A stretch of DNA of 64,000 bases from Ipomoea triloba (Eukaryota > Streptophyta > Magnoliopsida > Solanales > Convolvulaceae): contig NC_044930.1 of the NCBI RefSeq assembly GCF_003576645.1, positions 20,428,819 to 20,492,818 of the forward strand, in the 5' to 3' direction. The notes beneath the pieces were generated by a model. The model did no database searches. It was not told where the DNA came from and saw nothing but the letters and a program-made list of their open reading frames with translations. The position numbers and the translations under genes were made by a program. This document shows positions 43,773 to 55,225 of this stretch, piece by piece (positions within the stretch are counted from its first letter, which is position 1; every line of letters begins with the position of its first letter).

Positions 43773-43800
43773 GTTAAAAGCATTTATTCGAAAACAAGAA

Positions 43801-44864
43801 TGTCTCATCACGCCAAATCCACTAACGATATCAACTCTGTTGAACCCCTTACCGGTGGACTCAACTACAGGAGATGGTCTGCTAAAATCGTCATGCAGTT
43901 AGAAGCCCAAGATGTTGATTACGTAATATATGTTGACCCTGAAGCTTACATGATGCCAATAGCCACTCCAAAAACTATCACTCCTGCTGTGCAACTTCAA
44001 GAGAAAGACAAGCAAACCACTGAAAAAAACAAGGAAGCCAGTGACAAAGACACTCAAGTCACCGTCGTACTCACGACATCTGATCCGAAGTCACCTACAC
44101 CACAAGTTGCTGCAATATCTCATCAGGTCAGTCCAAAATTTGAAAAAGATAACAAGGTAGCCCGAGCTATCATTTTGCAACGTATGTCAAATTCATTATT
44201 TGACATGTTTTCTGGCCATAAGTCTGCCAAAATAATTTGGGACCTATTGCGCCAAAAATATGGCACTGACGATGCCGGAAGAAGGAAATATGTTGTGGGG
44301 CGATGGATGAATTTTAAAATGATAGACTCGAAGTCCATAGTCGAACAGGTACACGAATATGAAAACTTGGTTGCTGACATAAATGCCGAAAGAGCTGAGG
44401 TAAATGATATCTTCTTAACTGATGCACTCATTGAGAAATTACCTGAGTCCTGGTTAGATTTCAAAAATAAAATGAAGCATGAGAGACGAAAATGCACCCT
44501 ACAGCAGTTGGTCAACAGCCTAAACATAGAAGAGGAAAACCGTATAATGCTCAGGCATGTTGCCTTCCCTGATAGTGCAAAAGCTAACGTTGTTGAAACA
44601 GGTGTTGGCACTGAAATGTCAAAACCTGGCGATCAAAGGAATGACAATAAAAGAAACTTCAAGAATAAAACCAATAATAATCAGCCCAGGAATAACAAGA
44701 TTCAGAAAAAAGGCAAAGATGTTGGATGCTTCGTTTGTGGGAAAAAGGGCCATCGAGCTGCTCAATGCTACTTCCGCAAAGGAATTGAACAAACCAATAA
44801 AACAACCCAACACTGGAGGGCCCAAGAACCAAGCTCACCTGTTGGAAGACATGGAGAACACTGA
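43801..44864 (+). pseudogene. Copia gag
   Basis: It starts at ATG 43801 (MSHHAKSTNDINSVEPLTGG), 28 bases after the LTR. LNYRRWSAKIVMQLE is the capsid hallmark near the N-terminus. A low-complexity Lys/Thr-rich insert follows, and then DLLRQKYGTDDAGRRKYVV and LTDALIEKLPESW. A zinc knuckle CFVCGKKGHRAAQC sits near the end, before a stop at 44862-44864. The frame has no internal stops, so gag alone may still be translatable. The knuckle binds element RNA for packaging. Pol lies in another frame; because Copia elements normally use one frame, I take this as an indel in the overlap (44560-44864), though programmed frameshifting cannot be excluded. Confidence 0.85.
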
Positions 44865-46545
44865 AGTGGTAGCAACGGTGATAACTGAAGCCAACATAGT
44901 GGGAGACCCAGAAGAGTGGGTCGTGGACACAGGTGCGTCTCGCCACTTCTGCAACAACAAGGACATGCTCAAAGTGTTTGAACCTATCACCGAAGGAGAA
45001 CAAGTATTCATGGGAAACTCCAGCGTCTCCCAGGTAAGTGGTAGAGGGACAGTAGAACTTATGCTATATTCTGGGAAGCAGTTGATGCTTAAAAATGTGT
45101 TATACGTCCCTTCCCTTCGTAGAAACTTAATTTCCGGAGCCTTGTTAAACAAGGTCGGGATTAAGATGGTGTTTGAGTCTGACCGCCTGGTCATGACTCG
45201 TTATGGGAAATTTCTTGGGAAAGGATACCTGCGTGGAGGGCTATTTGTGTTAGACGTTACTGTAATTAGGCCTTTCCCTCGTGAGGGTCGCACTGCGACC
45301 TCTATTTATGACTTTCTTCCAAATTGGCCTGTTATAAGCAATAATAATAATGGTTCTCCTTCTGCTTATATCTCTGTGTCTGTTAACATCTGGCATGGTA
45401 GATTAGGACATATTGGTATAAAGTGCTTAAATAGACCGAAATGCATGAATTTGTTACCAAACTTGTCTAGCGATTCATACACTCAATGTGAAACATATGC
45501 CGAAGCAAAATTTGCTAGAAAATCTTTCTCCTCTGTAAATCATCATACCACGTCTGTGTTAGAACTGATTCATTCTGACTTAGCAGATTTTAAAAATACT
45601 GAAAGTAGAGGTGGGAAACACTACTATATTATGTTTATTGATGGTTTCTCTCGTTATACAAAATTATATCTTTTAAGATCAAAAGATGAAGCAGAGCAAA
45701 AATTTATGGTTTTCAAAGCAGAAGTAGAAAACCAATTGGATAAAAAGATAAAAAGGCTTCGATCAGACAGAGGAGGAGAATATGAAGCAAATTCTCTCAA
45801 AAGGTTGTGTGAGTCTTCAGGTATAATACATGAGGTAACTGCTCCTTACACACCCCAACAAAATGGCATAGCAGAAAGAAAGAATAGAATTCTTAAAGAG
45901 ATGATTAATGCAATGCTAATCAGCTTAGGTGCTCCAGACTCCTTGTGGGGGGAAACTGTTATTACAGCTAACCACATCTTAAATAGAGTTCCCCATAAAG
46001 GGCTTGACAAAACCCCCTATGAGTTGTGGAGAGGGCATACCCCTAACATAAAATATTTTAACGTATGGGGCTGCTTAGCAAAGGTAGGACTACCGTCCTT
46101 CAAAAGGCCCAATTTGGGACCTAAAACAATAGATGCCATTTTTGTTGGGTATGTTGAGAATAGTGCCGCTTATAGATTTATGTGTCTAGAAAATCGCTCT
46201 ATGTGTGAATCTAGAGATGCTCTCTTCTTTGAACACTTATTTCATTTAAAGAATTCACATGATTTATCTGTTGACAGAATTCAAAGCAATGATCATATTG
46301 TATTTTCCAGTAGTACAAATGATGTTGATGAACTCAGAAGAAGCAAAAGGCCTAGAATTGAGAAAAACTTTGGTTCTGACTTTATAACATTTGTAACAGA
46401 GTTGAAAGACTTAAATGAGCTGTGTGATCAGTTCATTTGTCAACTAGTGTTAGAAGAAGAACCAAAGACCTTTGAAGAAGCCATGCGCTCAGTTGATTCC
46501 ACCTTGTGGATGGAAGCAGTCAAAAGTGAGTTAGATTCAATATAG
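44836..46545 (+). pseudogene. Copia protease and integrase
   Basis: Protease: EEWVVDTGASRHFCNN with catalytic DTGA, followed by SVSQVSGRGTVEL and LMLKNVLYVPSLRRNLIS. Integrase: the HHCC zinc domain is partly kept (WHGRLGHIG ... QCETYAE, where the expected second cysteine is lost). The catalytic core has HSDLADF, MFIDGFSRYTKLY, RSDRGGEYE and PQQNGIAERKNR, so all three acidic residues of D-D-E can be seen. It ends with the domain VWGCLAKVGLP and FVGY. The frame closes at a TAG (46543-46545) within 'SELDSI*SNLTWELV', where intact relatives continue into reverse transcriptase. Confidence 0.85.
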
Positions 46546-48008
46546 TCAAACCTCACATGGGAATTGGTTAATCTACCCAAAGGGTGTAAACCAATTGGCT
46601 GCAAATGGATCTTCAAAAGGAAATTAAGGCCAAATGAGTCAATTGAAAGGTTCAAAGCAAGGCTAGTAGCCAAAGGCTACACTCAGAAGTTTGGTGAAGA
46701 TTATTTCTATACATATTCACCAGTAACAAAAATTGCAACTATTCGTGCACTCTTTGCATTAGCCTCTTTACATAGATTAATAGTCCACCAAATGGACGTT
46801 AAAACAGCATTTCTAAATGGTGATTTAGAAGAAGAAATCTATATGGATCAACCTCCTGGATGCATAGAACCCGGCCAGGAAGGAAAGGTATGTAGACTCA
46901 AAAAATCTCTTTACGGCTTAAAACAACCCCAAAGCAGTGGTATGAAAAGTTTCACAAAACTCTAATAGACCTGGGTTACTCGGCTAACCGGTCAGATGCC
47001 TGCTTGTACACTAAAGAGATAGTCTAAAGTTGTGATTATATGCCTCTATGTAGATGATATGCTAATTTTTAGCTCACATATTGAAACAATAAATGAGGCC
47101 AAGAGAACGTTCCTATGGAAAATTTGATATGAAGGATCTGGGTGAAGCCAATGTGATACTCGGGATAAAAGTTACAAAAATCGAGGAGGGATATCTTCTA
47201 TCCTAAAGTCATTATACAGAAAAACTTCTAAAGAAGTTCGACAGTTATGATGTAACCCCGGCTAAAACCCCTTATGATCCTAGTGTCAAACTTTAAAAAA
47301 ATGCTGAGGCTAGTGTGTCTCAAGAAAGATATGCAAAGATAATTGGGAGTCTAATGTTCTTAATGAACTACACTAGACCCGACATTGCATTCGCAGTGAA
47401 CAAGCTCAGTCGCTATACACACAACCCAAGTGCTCCACATTGGGATGCACTAAAAAGAGTACTCAAGTACCTGAGGGGTACTATAGACTGGGGTCTTAAC
47501 TATACAGGATTCTCGACTGTGATGGAAGGGTTTTGTGATGCAAACTGGGTGAATGACAGTGAAGATGTGAACTCCACCAGCGGATTTATATTCACAATGT
47601 GTGGAGCCGCTGTGTCGTGGAAATCAACTAAACAATCATGTATTGCTAGATCAACTATGGAGGCTGAGTTCATAGCACTAGATCTAGCAAGCCAAGAGGC
47701 CGAGGCTAAGAAACGTATTGGCAAACGTGCTATTGTGGGGGAGTCCGACTCCTGCCGTACCGATACATTGTGACTCACAGACTGCGATTTGTGTTGCACA
47801 AAATAGTATCTATAATGGGAAAAGAAGACACATAAGAGTCAGACATGAGTCTGTACGACAACTAATGCTGAACGGGGTAATCACAATGGAGTTTGTAAGA
47901 TCTGAGAGGAATATTGTAGATCCTCTCACAAAAGGCCTAAATCGGAAGGCCATCGTTGAAACTTCAAGGGAGATAGGTTTAAAACCCAATGAGGTAAGGA
48001 ATTCATGA
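46546..48008 (+). pseudogene. Copia reverse transcriptase and RNase H, with frameshifts
   Basis: Reverse transcriptase starts WELVNLPKGCKPIGCKWIFK and keeps KARLVAKGYTQ, HQMDVKTAFLNGDLEEEIYM and KSLYGLKQ. The frame breaks near 46930, at the point where intact relatives read PKQWYEKF. The catalytic YVDDMLIFSS is still readable near 47050 in another frame. RNase H resumes at 47315 (YAKIIGSLMFLMNYTRPDIAFAV) and includes FCDANWVND and STMEAEFIAL. The last part (HCDSQTAICVAQN ... RHIRVRHESVR) is in a third frame. At least three frameshifts plus the upstream stop make it inactive. Confidence 0.9.
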
Positions 48009-48376
48009 TGGACACCACTTTCGTGGTCAAACAAAATCATGGAAAGACTTGCACATAAACACTACGTGTACATACTCTGTAGCCTAAATGGGTGGTCTGT
48101 GTCAAGACTTGACAGAGTTAAAGTCTACGCTGAGGTAGACTAGACAGGGAACGTCAAGGTCAAAGCGTTTGACCGCCCAAAATTTGTGATTCCTGAGTTA
48201 ACCCGCACATGTAAGTTCAAAATTTAGCTGTCCGACGAGTTTAAGAGGAAACTCACTCCCGGGTAGTAAATTACTTAATGTGTTGCATGTCAGTTCAAGT
48301 TTCGCACCCTGACATAAAAGTTAACTCTTAGATTCTAGCTCAAATGTTGTCTGGTCCAGCCTCATACCTTTGAATG

Positions 48377-48387
48377 TGTGGGGGGAT
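48377..48387 (+). other. Polypurine tract of the Copia element
   Basis: TGTGGGGGGAT immediately precedes the 3' LTR, where plus-strand priming occurs. Confidence 0.8.
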
Positions 48388-48901
48388 TGTTGGAAACATT
48401 CAAAGCTGTCAATGCCCTGCAGTCCAGCACACGTTATTCCTAATTTCTTGGATCACCTTACCACCTTGTCTGCACTTCTTCACAATGAAATCAGTCATGC
48501 TCTTTGCTCCATGCAGAACACATGTCTACCTTGTCCATAACTTTCTCCTCTTTGTGGCTGGTAAAGAAGGAAGCTAGTATAGCTATCAATATATATATGG
48601 CTCCCTTCAGAGTGCAAGAGACATACTAGGAAATTACTTCTCCCTCTTGCAAAGCTATTAACATCTGAGTAATATATTTATTAAACAGGTTTGTGGCCTG
48701 TTGTTCTGTGCGTACCTGTCGAAAGCATACGACATCCCTGGTCTAAATGCTTTTAAGGTAGTGTTCCTAAACACGCCACATAACAAGTTTCATTCTTTTC
48801 CTAATACTCGTATCCCTACGCCAGCATACATTATATTCGTAGCTAAAGCTCTGACCTTAGCTCAGGCTTCGTTACGTACATCTTCCTATAAAACCCCAAC
48901 A
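48388..48901 (+). mobile_element. 3' LTR of the Copia element
   Basis: 514 bp, the same length as the 5' LTR, with about 21 substitutions and no indels by my count. Confidence 0.95.
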
Positions 48902-48906
48902 AGAAC

Positions 48907-50188
48907 TTCTATAAATATGTCATATTTGCCTTGTCTGCCATGCTTGTTGCTACTTTACTTATTTGAAAAAGGATAATACTTTACCAGTGAAGAGAATATT
49001 TCAATTTACCACATAAGATTGTAATATTACTGCCATGTAAAAAAGAAAAAACAAACAAACAAACAAAAAGATAAAATGAAGGTGAGTGTGATTACCTATA
49101 TTTTCTTAGATTTTAACATGATTTTTAAATATTTTAAAATTTATTGAATATATAATTTTTGTAATGAATTTCAAGAATATTATATTTTTAACATTTTAAC
49201 TAAACACATAAGTTTATAATGTTACTTTCTTATAATCTCACATGATCTTTTAGAGTATAATCTTGTTAGATAAGGCAATATCACATTTTGTAAGCTAAAT
49301 GCCCATGTAAATATTAATTTCATTACATTAAGAATATAACAAAATCGTATAACAACTGAAACTTTATTCAAAATTCTCCAACTATCAAATTTAGACAATC
49401 ATTCAAACCTCGTTAGCCATTAGTTGACTCGTAGAGACGTCTGATATTGAGAATTCAACCTAATACTCCATTACTTGTCATATCCTTCTTGCTAGTCATT
49501 AGCTGACTTGTAGAGACGTCTGAGATTGAGAATTCAACTTAATATTGTTCACCTTCTCTTTTATGATCTATGTTTTTTTATGACTTTATTGGACTATATC
49601 ATGCACCCCATGAACATGACCAAGTCCATGAGAATGTAAATCAAGTCAATTTAACTTTGGAACTCAACACCAAATTATACACTTCTACGAATAAGGAACA
49701 TGTCTCGAACTCAAACCCTTACTGTTAGTGGCAAGAATCAAACCTCATTTTTTTTTAATAATATTCTATTGGGAGGTATCATAACCAAGTCCACTTTGCT
49801 AGCTATCTCTATTGATGTGGGTTGGTCTATGTTTATTTAGTGTGTTTTTATTTTCTTCTCTAGTATTAATTTTTTTTTGAATACTACTGACTCCGTTATA
49901 ATGTATGTAGTATCTGTTCATAGCTACGAAAATTAATTAAAGTAACATTTAATTAAAATATGAATTAATCGAACTTTAACAATAATATTATATTCTTTAA
50001 AAATTAAAAGTAAAATTTTGAATTGCATAATAAAAAATAAAGGTAAACTTCAATACCCTGCAACAAAAATTTTTTAACTTTTTTTTTCCTAAAGAAATAG
50101 AAAACTAGAGAAATGAGAAATAAGAAAAATAGAAAAGTAAAAAATAAAAATATCTAAAGTAAACGACTAACTAGGATTGGCAAATTAT
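48907..50188. other. AT-rich intergenic DNA with dispersed repeats, no gene
   Basis: The block CGTTAGCCATTAGTTGACTC ... AGACGTCTGA is duplicated at about 49408 and 49494, and related to 42750. 49881-49926 matches the tail of the SINE-like sequence at 33053. Confidence 0.45.
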
Positions 50189-50929
50189 GCTATGGACCCG
50201 AGTCCACTTGCAAGATAGATCCGAATCCATGACATAACAATTGCTAGTGATTCTGGATAGTTGTTATACGGTGGACCATGGTCGCGAAACGATGCCGTTT
50301 CAGTAAATGGGAGAAACGGTGATCGTAAATCATAACGGAGCTTCGTAACTGATAGTACGGTTCATCTCAAAAGATACTGCCTCACATTTGTTTTTATATT
50401 ATCGAATGAAACTGTAGTTATATTCAAATGTAACTGTAGTTGTGTTGAAATGTAACTGCAGTGTATATAAACTGATACTGAAAAACAGTTTCACATTTGT
50501 GTTTTTATATTATCGAATGAAATTGTAGTATATCAAAATGTAACTGTAGTTGTGTTGAAATGTAACTGTAGTGTCTATAAATTGATACTGAATAACAATT
50601 TCATATTTTTGGATTTATATTGTCCAATGAAACTGTAGTCATATCAAAATGATATTGTAGTTGTGTTGAAAGGAAACTGCAGTGTATTATAAATGAAATT
50701 GTAGTTGTGTTGAAAAGAAACTGAATAACAGATTCACATATTTGAGTGTATAATATCGAATGAAACCTCAGTTATATAAAAAAGAAACTGTAGTTGTGTT
50801 GAAATGTAACTGCAGTGTATATGAACTAAAAGTGAATAACACAGAACGGAAACCGTTTCAACTGTCTGTTTTCATTAATCAAAACGACGTTGTTTTGATG
50901 CATTGTAGACCGCGGTCTACAGTAAAATT
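50189..50929. mobile_element. TIR element filled with ~110-bp tandem repeats
   Basis: The left terminus GCAAATTATGCTATGGACCC pairs with the right terminus read in reverse, GCAAATTTTACTGTAGACCG. Inside each end are GGACCATGGTC or GACCGCGGTC palindromes and an AAACGAYGYCGTTT-like box. The interior repeats GAAACTGTAGTTGTGTTGAA and ATGTAACTGCAGTGTATA in units of about 110 bp, roughly four times. The plan is the same as in the elements at 12580 and 33997. No ORF. TSD not found. Confidence 0.6.
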
Positions 50930-50985
50930 TGCGTATTCTGGAAGCTTAAAATTAATCACACGTAAGCTATGAAACAAAAAAAGAA

Positions 50986-50986
<1 letters not shown>

Positions 50987-51027
<41 letters not shown>

Positions 51028-51028
51028 N

Positions 51029-51065
<37 letters not shown>
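50987..51065. repeat. Poly-A tract interrupted by one N
   Basis: About 79 bases of A with an N at 51028. The length is probably unreliable, and the N may mark a gap closed over a homopolymer. Confidence 0.8.
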
Positions 51066-51067
<2 letters not shown>

Positions 51068-51214
51068 AGCAGAAGAAGAAAAGAAAGTAAACCCAAATTG
51101 AAAAAGCAATAGAAGGCCCACCAGATCCAAAGAAGTAGCCATTCCAAAGTCCCAATCGTATAAATACCGTAGAAATACTCTGTACATCTACATTTATACG
51201 CCCGCCCCTATGTA

Positions 51215-51312
51215 CAGTATATATATATATATAATATAACACTACCGCACAACTCGTTCACTTACCCAATTCTTCATTTCTTCCCTTCTCTCTCTCTCTC
51301 TCTCTCTCTCTT
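51215..51312 (+). promoter_or_regulatory. Core promoter and CT-rich leader of the EAR-motif gene
   Basis: A TATATATATATATAATATA run (51219-51239) serves as TATA region. It is followed within 50-70 bases by a (CT)n tract (51287-51312), common in plant core promoters and leaders. The coding start is 130 bases further on. Confidence 0.5.
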
Positions 51313-51441
51313 TCCTCTCCTCCGCCACCCTCCGTATCTCCATTAGCGCCACCGCGCGCGACTTCCCCCTTATATACAAGTGGTTGGAGTTACATCTTCA
51401 CAGTCTCTAGCTCTATACTCTGTTGGGCGAGTTTAGGATTG

Positions 51442-54400
51442 ATGATGATGAAGAAGGACGATTGGATTGCAGCGGCTCTGATGGACGACGCAGTGGTGGT
51501 GGAGATGCTCTTCCGCCTCAAGCACTCATATTTGTCGCCGCCGCCGTCAGATGCGTCTTTGTTCCTCTCCCTCCCGCCGTTTCACTGGGGAAACCGGCAG
51601 CCGCGCTCCAAGCCGCCGAAATGGTCCGCCACCGCCAGGCGTAGCCCTACCACGCCGCTGTCGTGGAGCGGAGGCTCCGCGTCCCCTAGCGACGGCGGTT
51701 GCGATGAGTCCAGCCGCCCGCCTCCCTCCTCCGATCTCTCCTCCGTCTTCAGATCTAAGGTTCGTATTCGCATCTCATTTCTTCATCAATCACTTTTCTT
51801 ATGCTCTCTGCTCTCACAGAGTAATGAAAGCTCTCTCTCTCTCTATGCCGCCTCTTGTGTTTTATTTGCCTGGCCGGCTTTTTTATTCTCCGCTGCTGAC
51901 GCCATATTCCGGCAGTTCTGATCTGTGATTGTTCTGTTGACCGGAATACCCTTGATATTTCTGAGCTCTTCATTTGGTTAACCGTTCACCAAACGAAACA
52001 GTCACGTGTAATGACCATTTCAACCTCAATATTTCCCTCACGTTGGGACATGGGAAAAGTCGTGACGTGGCATCTTCGTTTCTGTTTCCTCCATTTCCTC
52101 CGCCTATCGCTTTCAGATTTTCTTCTGTTCACACATTTTTATGTAATAAGTTTTTTTTTTTTTTTGAAAACTTATGTAATAAGTTTTGTGCTGCCACGTT
52201 CTGGATAAGTTGGGGAAGTGCCCATTTTTTAATAGTGGCCGTTCGGATCCCCGGCCCGGCCCGATCTGCAATCGGCGGTTTCTTAGCGGTCGCCTTTCAT
52301 GGCCTTGTGTCAGTTTCGGGGTTGCGATTGTTTTGTCGAGTGCAGCAGTATTTATCTTTCCTTATCGGGAAGAACGGAATGATTGGTGAAGTGGTGCGGG
52401 TTCGGGTCGGGGCACCGAATACACGCTCCAAATTCGGGGTGGGTAAATACTAAAGACTAAAGAGATGTGGCGTTTTCTTCTTTAATATTTCGGTCACCTT
52501 TCAACCCTTTTTCCCTAATTTAAAAATTGGGTAATATTTGTGTGAGTCTGTTTTACGGGTCTTAATTGGATAGATGTGTTAGACCTTTCATTAATGAATC
52601 AAATATTTAATGAATGAATTGGATTTTTGATATCATTAATTAAAGATTTGACCCGTTTTATTGATGGAGTTCACAGTCTCACGCAAGTTTTTGCGAAACG
52701 TAGAAATGACCAATTTAGCCTTCCGGGTCGGATCCGAGTGTAACCTCCATTCTTTTGTTTTTTTTGATTGAATTCCAAGCGGGGATGGGTAGAAATGTGG
52801 GCAAAGCTGTGTAGTTTGGTGCATTGATATGGACGCTGTGTGGGGCCCAGTCTTTTTAAAAGTCGGCACCCAGTTTACTTCTCACCTTCATCCCTCCTAT
52901 CATTGTAATATTCCTTTTGATTTTGATTTTCTTTTCTTCTTCCCGACTAGAAAGGTGAAAGCTGACACTTTTGTTTGATGTTTTCCTTGAGATTTGAGAA
53001 AAGGAGTCCGCCCACTGCCACCATCAAATCAAATGTACCATTTTCTCAATCGAATTTTGGGATCAAAATTTTCACTAGTCTTTTTATATCAGATCTTATC
53101 AAATTTAATACTCCGTATAAAAAGTTGTGGGTCTACCCGTGTCAAATGAAGAGACGGAATCTAGCGGTTTGAATTTGAATTTTGTTTTTAGGTGGTTTAA
53201 GAAAGTGGAAAGTGTGAATAATATGAAAAGTCGGCACAAGATTAATAATAAGGATGCTTGATACACCATTAATTAAAATTGATATCTTTTTTTTTTTTTT
53301 TTAAAACCATTTTTAATGCAAAAAAGATATATATTAACAATATTAATATTATTATTATATTGATATTTTTTAAAGTAATTCTATTATTATTATTATTATG
53401 CTCCTACTCCGCGTACCTTTTTTGGGGTGGGTGGTGTCTTAGATTTGGATTTGGATGTCACGTCTCTCCCCTTAAAATAGTTTTTTTTTTGAAACCATCC
53501 CCTTAAAATAGTTAGTGGTACAGACTAGCAGTGTGTGATTTCTGAACTAGTGGGTCCCGGGCTGGGCTGACTGGTCATGCTGCTTTTCCTACATGTTTTC
53601 CATTCACTAGTTGTGTCTCCTTTGAGGGAATTGAGGCCTCTGCGTTGGTTGGGCTAAATAGTGTTGGTGATGCCATGCCAATGTTATAATTATAAAATGG
53701 GAAGGGAAGAAAAAATTATAAATGGGAAAGCCATGTTGGGCTTGGCTTGACTGTTGGCCCTTGTTTGGACTCGCTATTATGGGCCTTGTGTTTAGTAAAT
53801 AGGCCCATGTTATCTAATTTGTATTTGTCTTTAGTGGTGAGTGAAATCCAAGAATCTTACTCTTTCAAAAAAAAAAAGAAATCCAAGAATCTTACATGAT
53901 CAATTATATGCATGACCCTCTCACTCTCACTCTTGGTTCTTGGAATAAGGTGTAATAGACAAGCTCTGTTGATCTTTCTTGTGTAAATATGGGTGTGCTT
54001 TGTTTAGTGATTAAACCGAATATTGTGTATCTTTGCAGTGCACTGTCACCAATGAAATCTTCCGCAACATTAGCAGCCAAAGATCAAAAAGGAAGAAGGT
54101 AAACTTGAAGATTAACTGGACGGACATTCAGTGTCTATTGTTAATATACTTTCTCTTGAATCTGTAAGGTAACTAAGCTTGATTTTATTTAATGGCAGAC
54201 ATTTGCTGAGCTTAAGGAGGAAGAGAACTCACTTTTGAAAGAAAGGGTACACTTGGAGAGGGTATGCTCATTGCATTTTGCAAATTTATTCTCTTGCCTC
54301 TTTACTCGTGTGTGTATGTTGTGTCTAATTGCCATTTGGGGTTAAATAAATAGGAACTGGCTTCAATGCATGTGACCCTCAATCAACAAAGAGCAAGGAG

Positions 54401-54708
54401 TGACAACTTGAAGAAGATAAAAGTAAGCAAAATTTCAATCTGTTTCTCAGCAGCAACATTTGTTAACTCAAATCCTTAATCATCTTTTGTTGGTTTTGCA
54501 GTTTGATTTAAACCTAGAATCAGAAAATGAACAACCGGTTTACTTGGAATCAACAAAGACACGACCTTCTGTCTTGCCCAGACATAATACAACAAAAGAT
54601 GAGCCAGTCTCATCAGATTCATGCAGGCCCCAGAACAATAGATGCTTCATCCTGCCCGATCTTAACATGGAGCCATCAGAAGAGGAAATTGGATTGCTGT
54701 GGGATTGA
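51442..54708 (+). CDS. Coiled-coil protein with DLNxxP (EAR) repression motif, five exons
   Basis: Exons: 51442-51759, 54039-54098, 54199-54261, 54354-54422, 54502-54708. All introns are GT-AG and phase 0, and together they give 238 residues. The first ATG of an ATGATGATG triplet is taken as start. Residues 1-35 hold MDDAVVVEMLFRLKHS. SPTTPLSWS (68-76) is a conserved serine-rich block. Residues 121-126 include RSKRKK, a nuclear signal, followed by a charged coiled coil (TFAELKEEENSLLKERVHLE through NLKKIK). The last exon has FDLNLE and LPDLNMEP, the latter fitting DLNxxP. This class of plant nuclear proteins is largely uncharacterised. A transcriptional repressor role through TOPLESS-type corepressors is inferred from the motif. 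It is not a bZIP, since the basic region lacks the N-x7-R pattern. Intron 1 is 2.3 kb. Confidence 0.82.
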
Positions 54709-55225
54709 TTCAAGAGAAACAGTTTATTTCTCTTGCTTTTCTGGAAGCAGCATTGGTTGCATATGGCTGAGAAGCCTGCACTTGTAAATTACATATTAGA
54801 AGATCATTTTCACCTGAGACAAAGTCTCAGATGTGATAGCTCACAACTCAGAATTTTGCATGCAATGGAGTTTGTGAGTTACGAGGGTAGTAGTATAGAG
54901 AACTTATAAACAGCTTATATGTAGAAATTAATTCATAAATTTTTGCAGGTTTCTGCTAGTTAGTCTTGTTTTAGAGACAAATGAATATTTTATTTATTCT
55001 ATTCCTCTACTTTTCTACTTATGGAACAGAAATTTAATCCACATATCTTGTTTCTGCATAATTAAATCCTTGAAAACATGAAAATAGTAACTTTTCTTTT
55101 TCTTTTCTGGCAATGATTCTAGTTCACTGTCATATCTTCACGATTCAAGGATAAATTCTTTCTTACAAGCTAGCTAATTATGCTTACCTCATTGTGTACA
55201 CAAAGGTGTAGCCATATACCGCAAG

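Larger units (their letters stand above)
43259..48901 (+). mobile_element. Complete but inactivated Copia LTR retrotransposon
   Basis: Two 514-bp LTRs flank gag and pol. The flanks AGAAC (43254-43258) and AGAAC (48902-48906) are a perfect 5-bp TSD. Order is LTR, gag, protease, integrase, reverse transcriptase, RNase H, LTR, as in Copia. A polypurine tract TGTGGGGGGAT ends at 48387. Gag and pol are in different frames. A TAG (46543-46545) precedes the reverse transcriptase, and further frameshifts fall near 46930, 47030-47280 and 47720. I count about 21 differences between the LTRs by eye (~4%), so the insertion is a few million years old at most under usual plant rates. Confidence 0.95.

Noticed and set aside
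43572..43800. Gag N-terminal extension reaching into the Copia LTR
   Set aside because: The frame is open, but it begins with TTG and there is no in-frame ATG before 43801, so gag most likely starts at 43801.
50879..51242. Phenylalanine-rich minus-strand frames
   Set aside because: They are translations of the poly-A tract containing the N.
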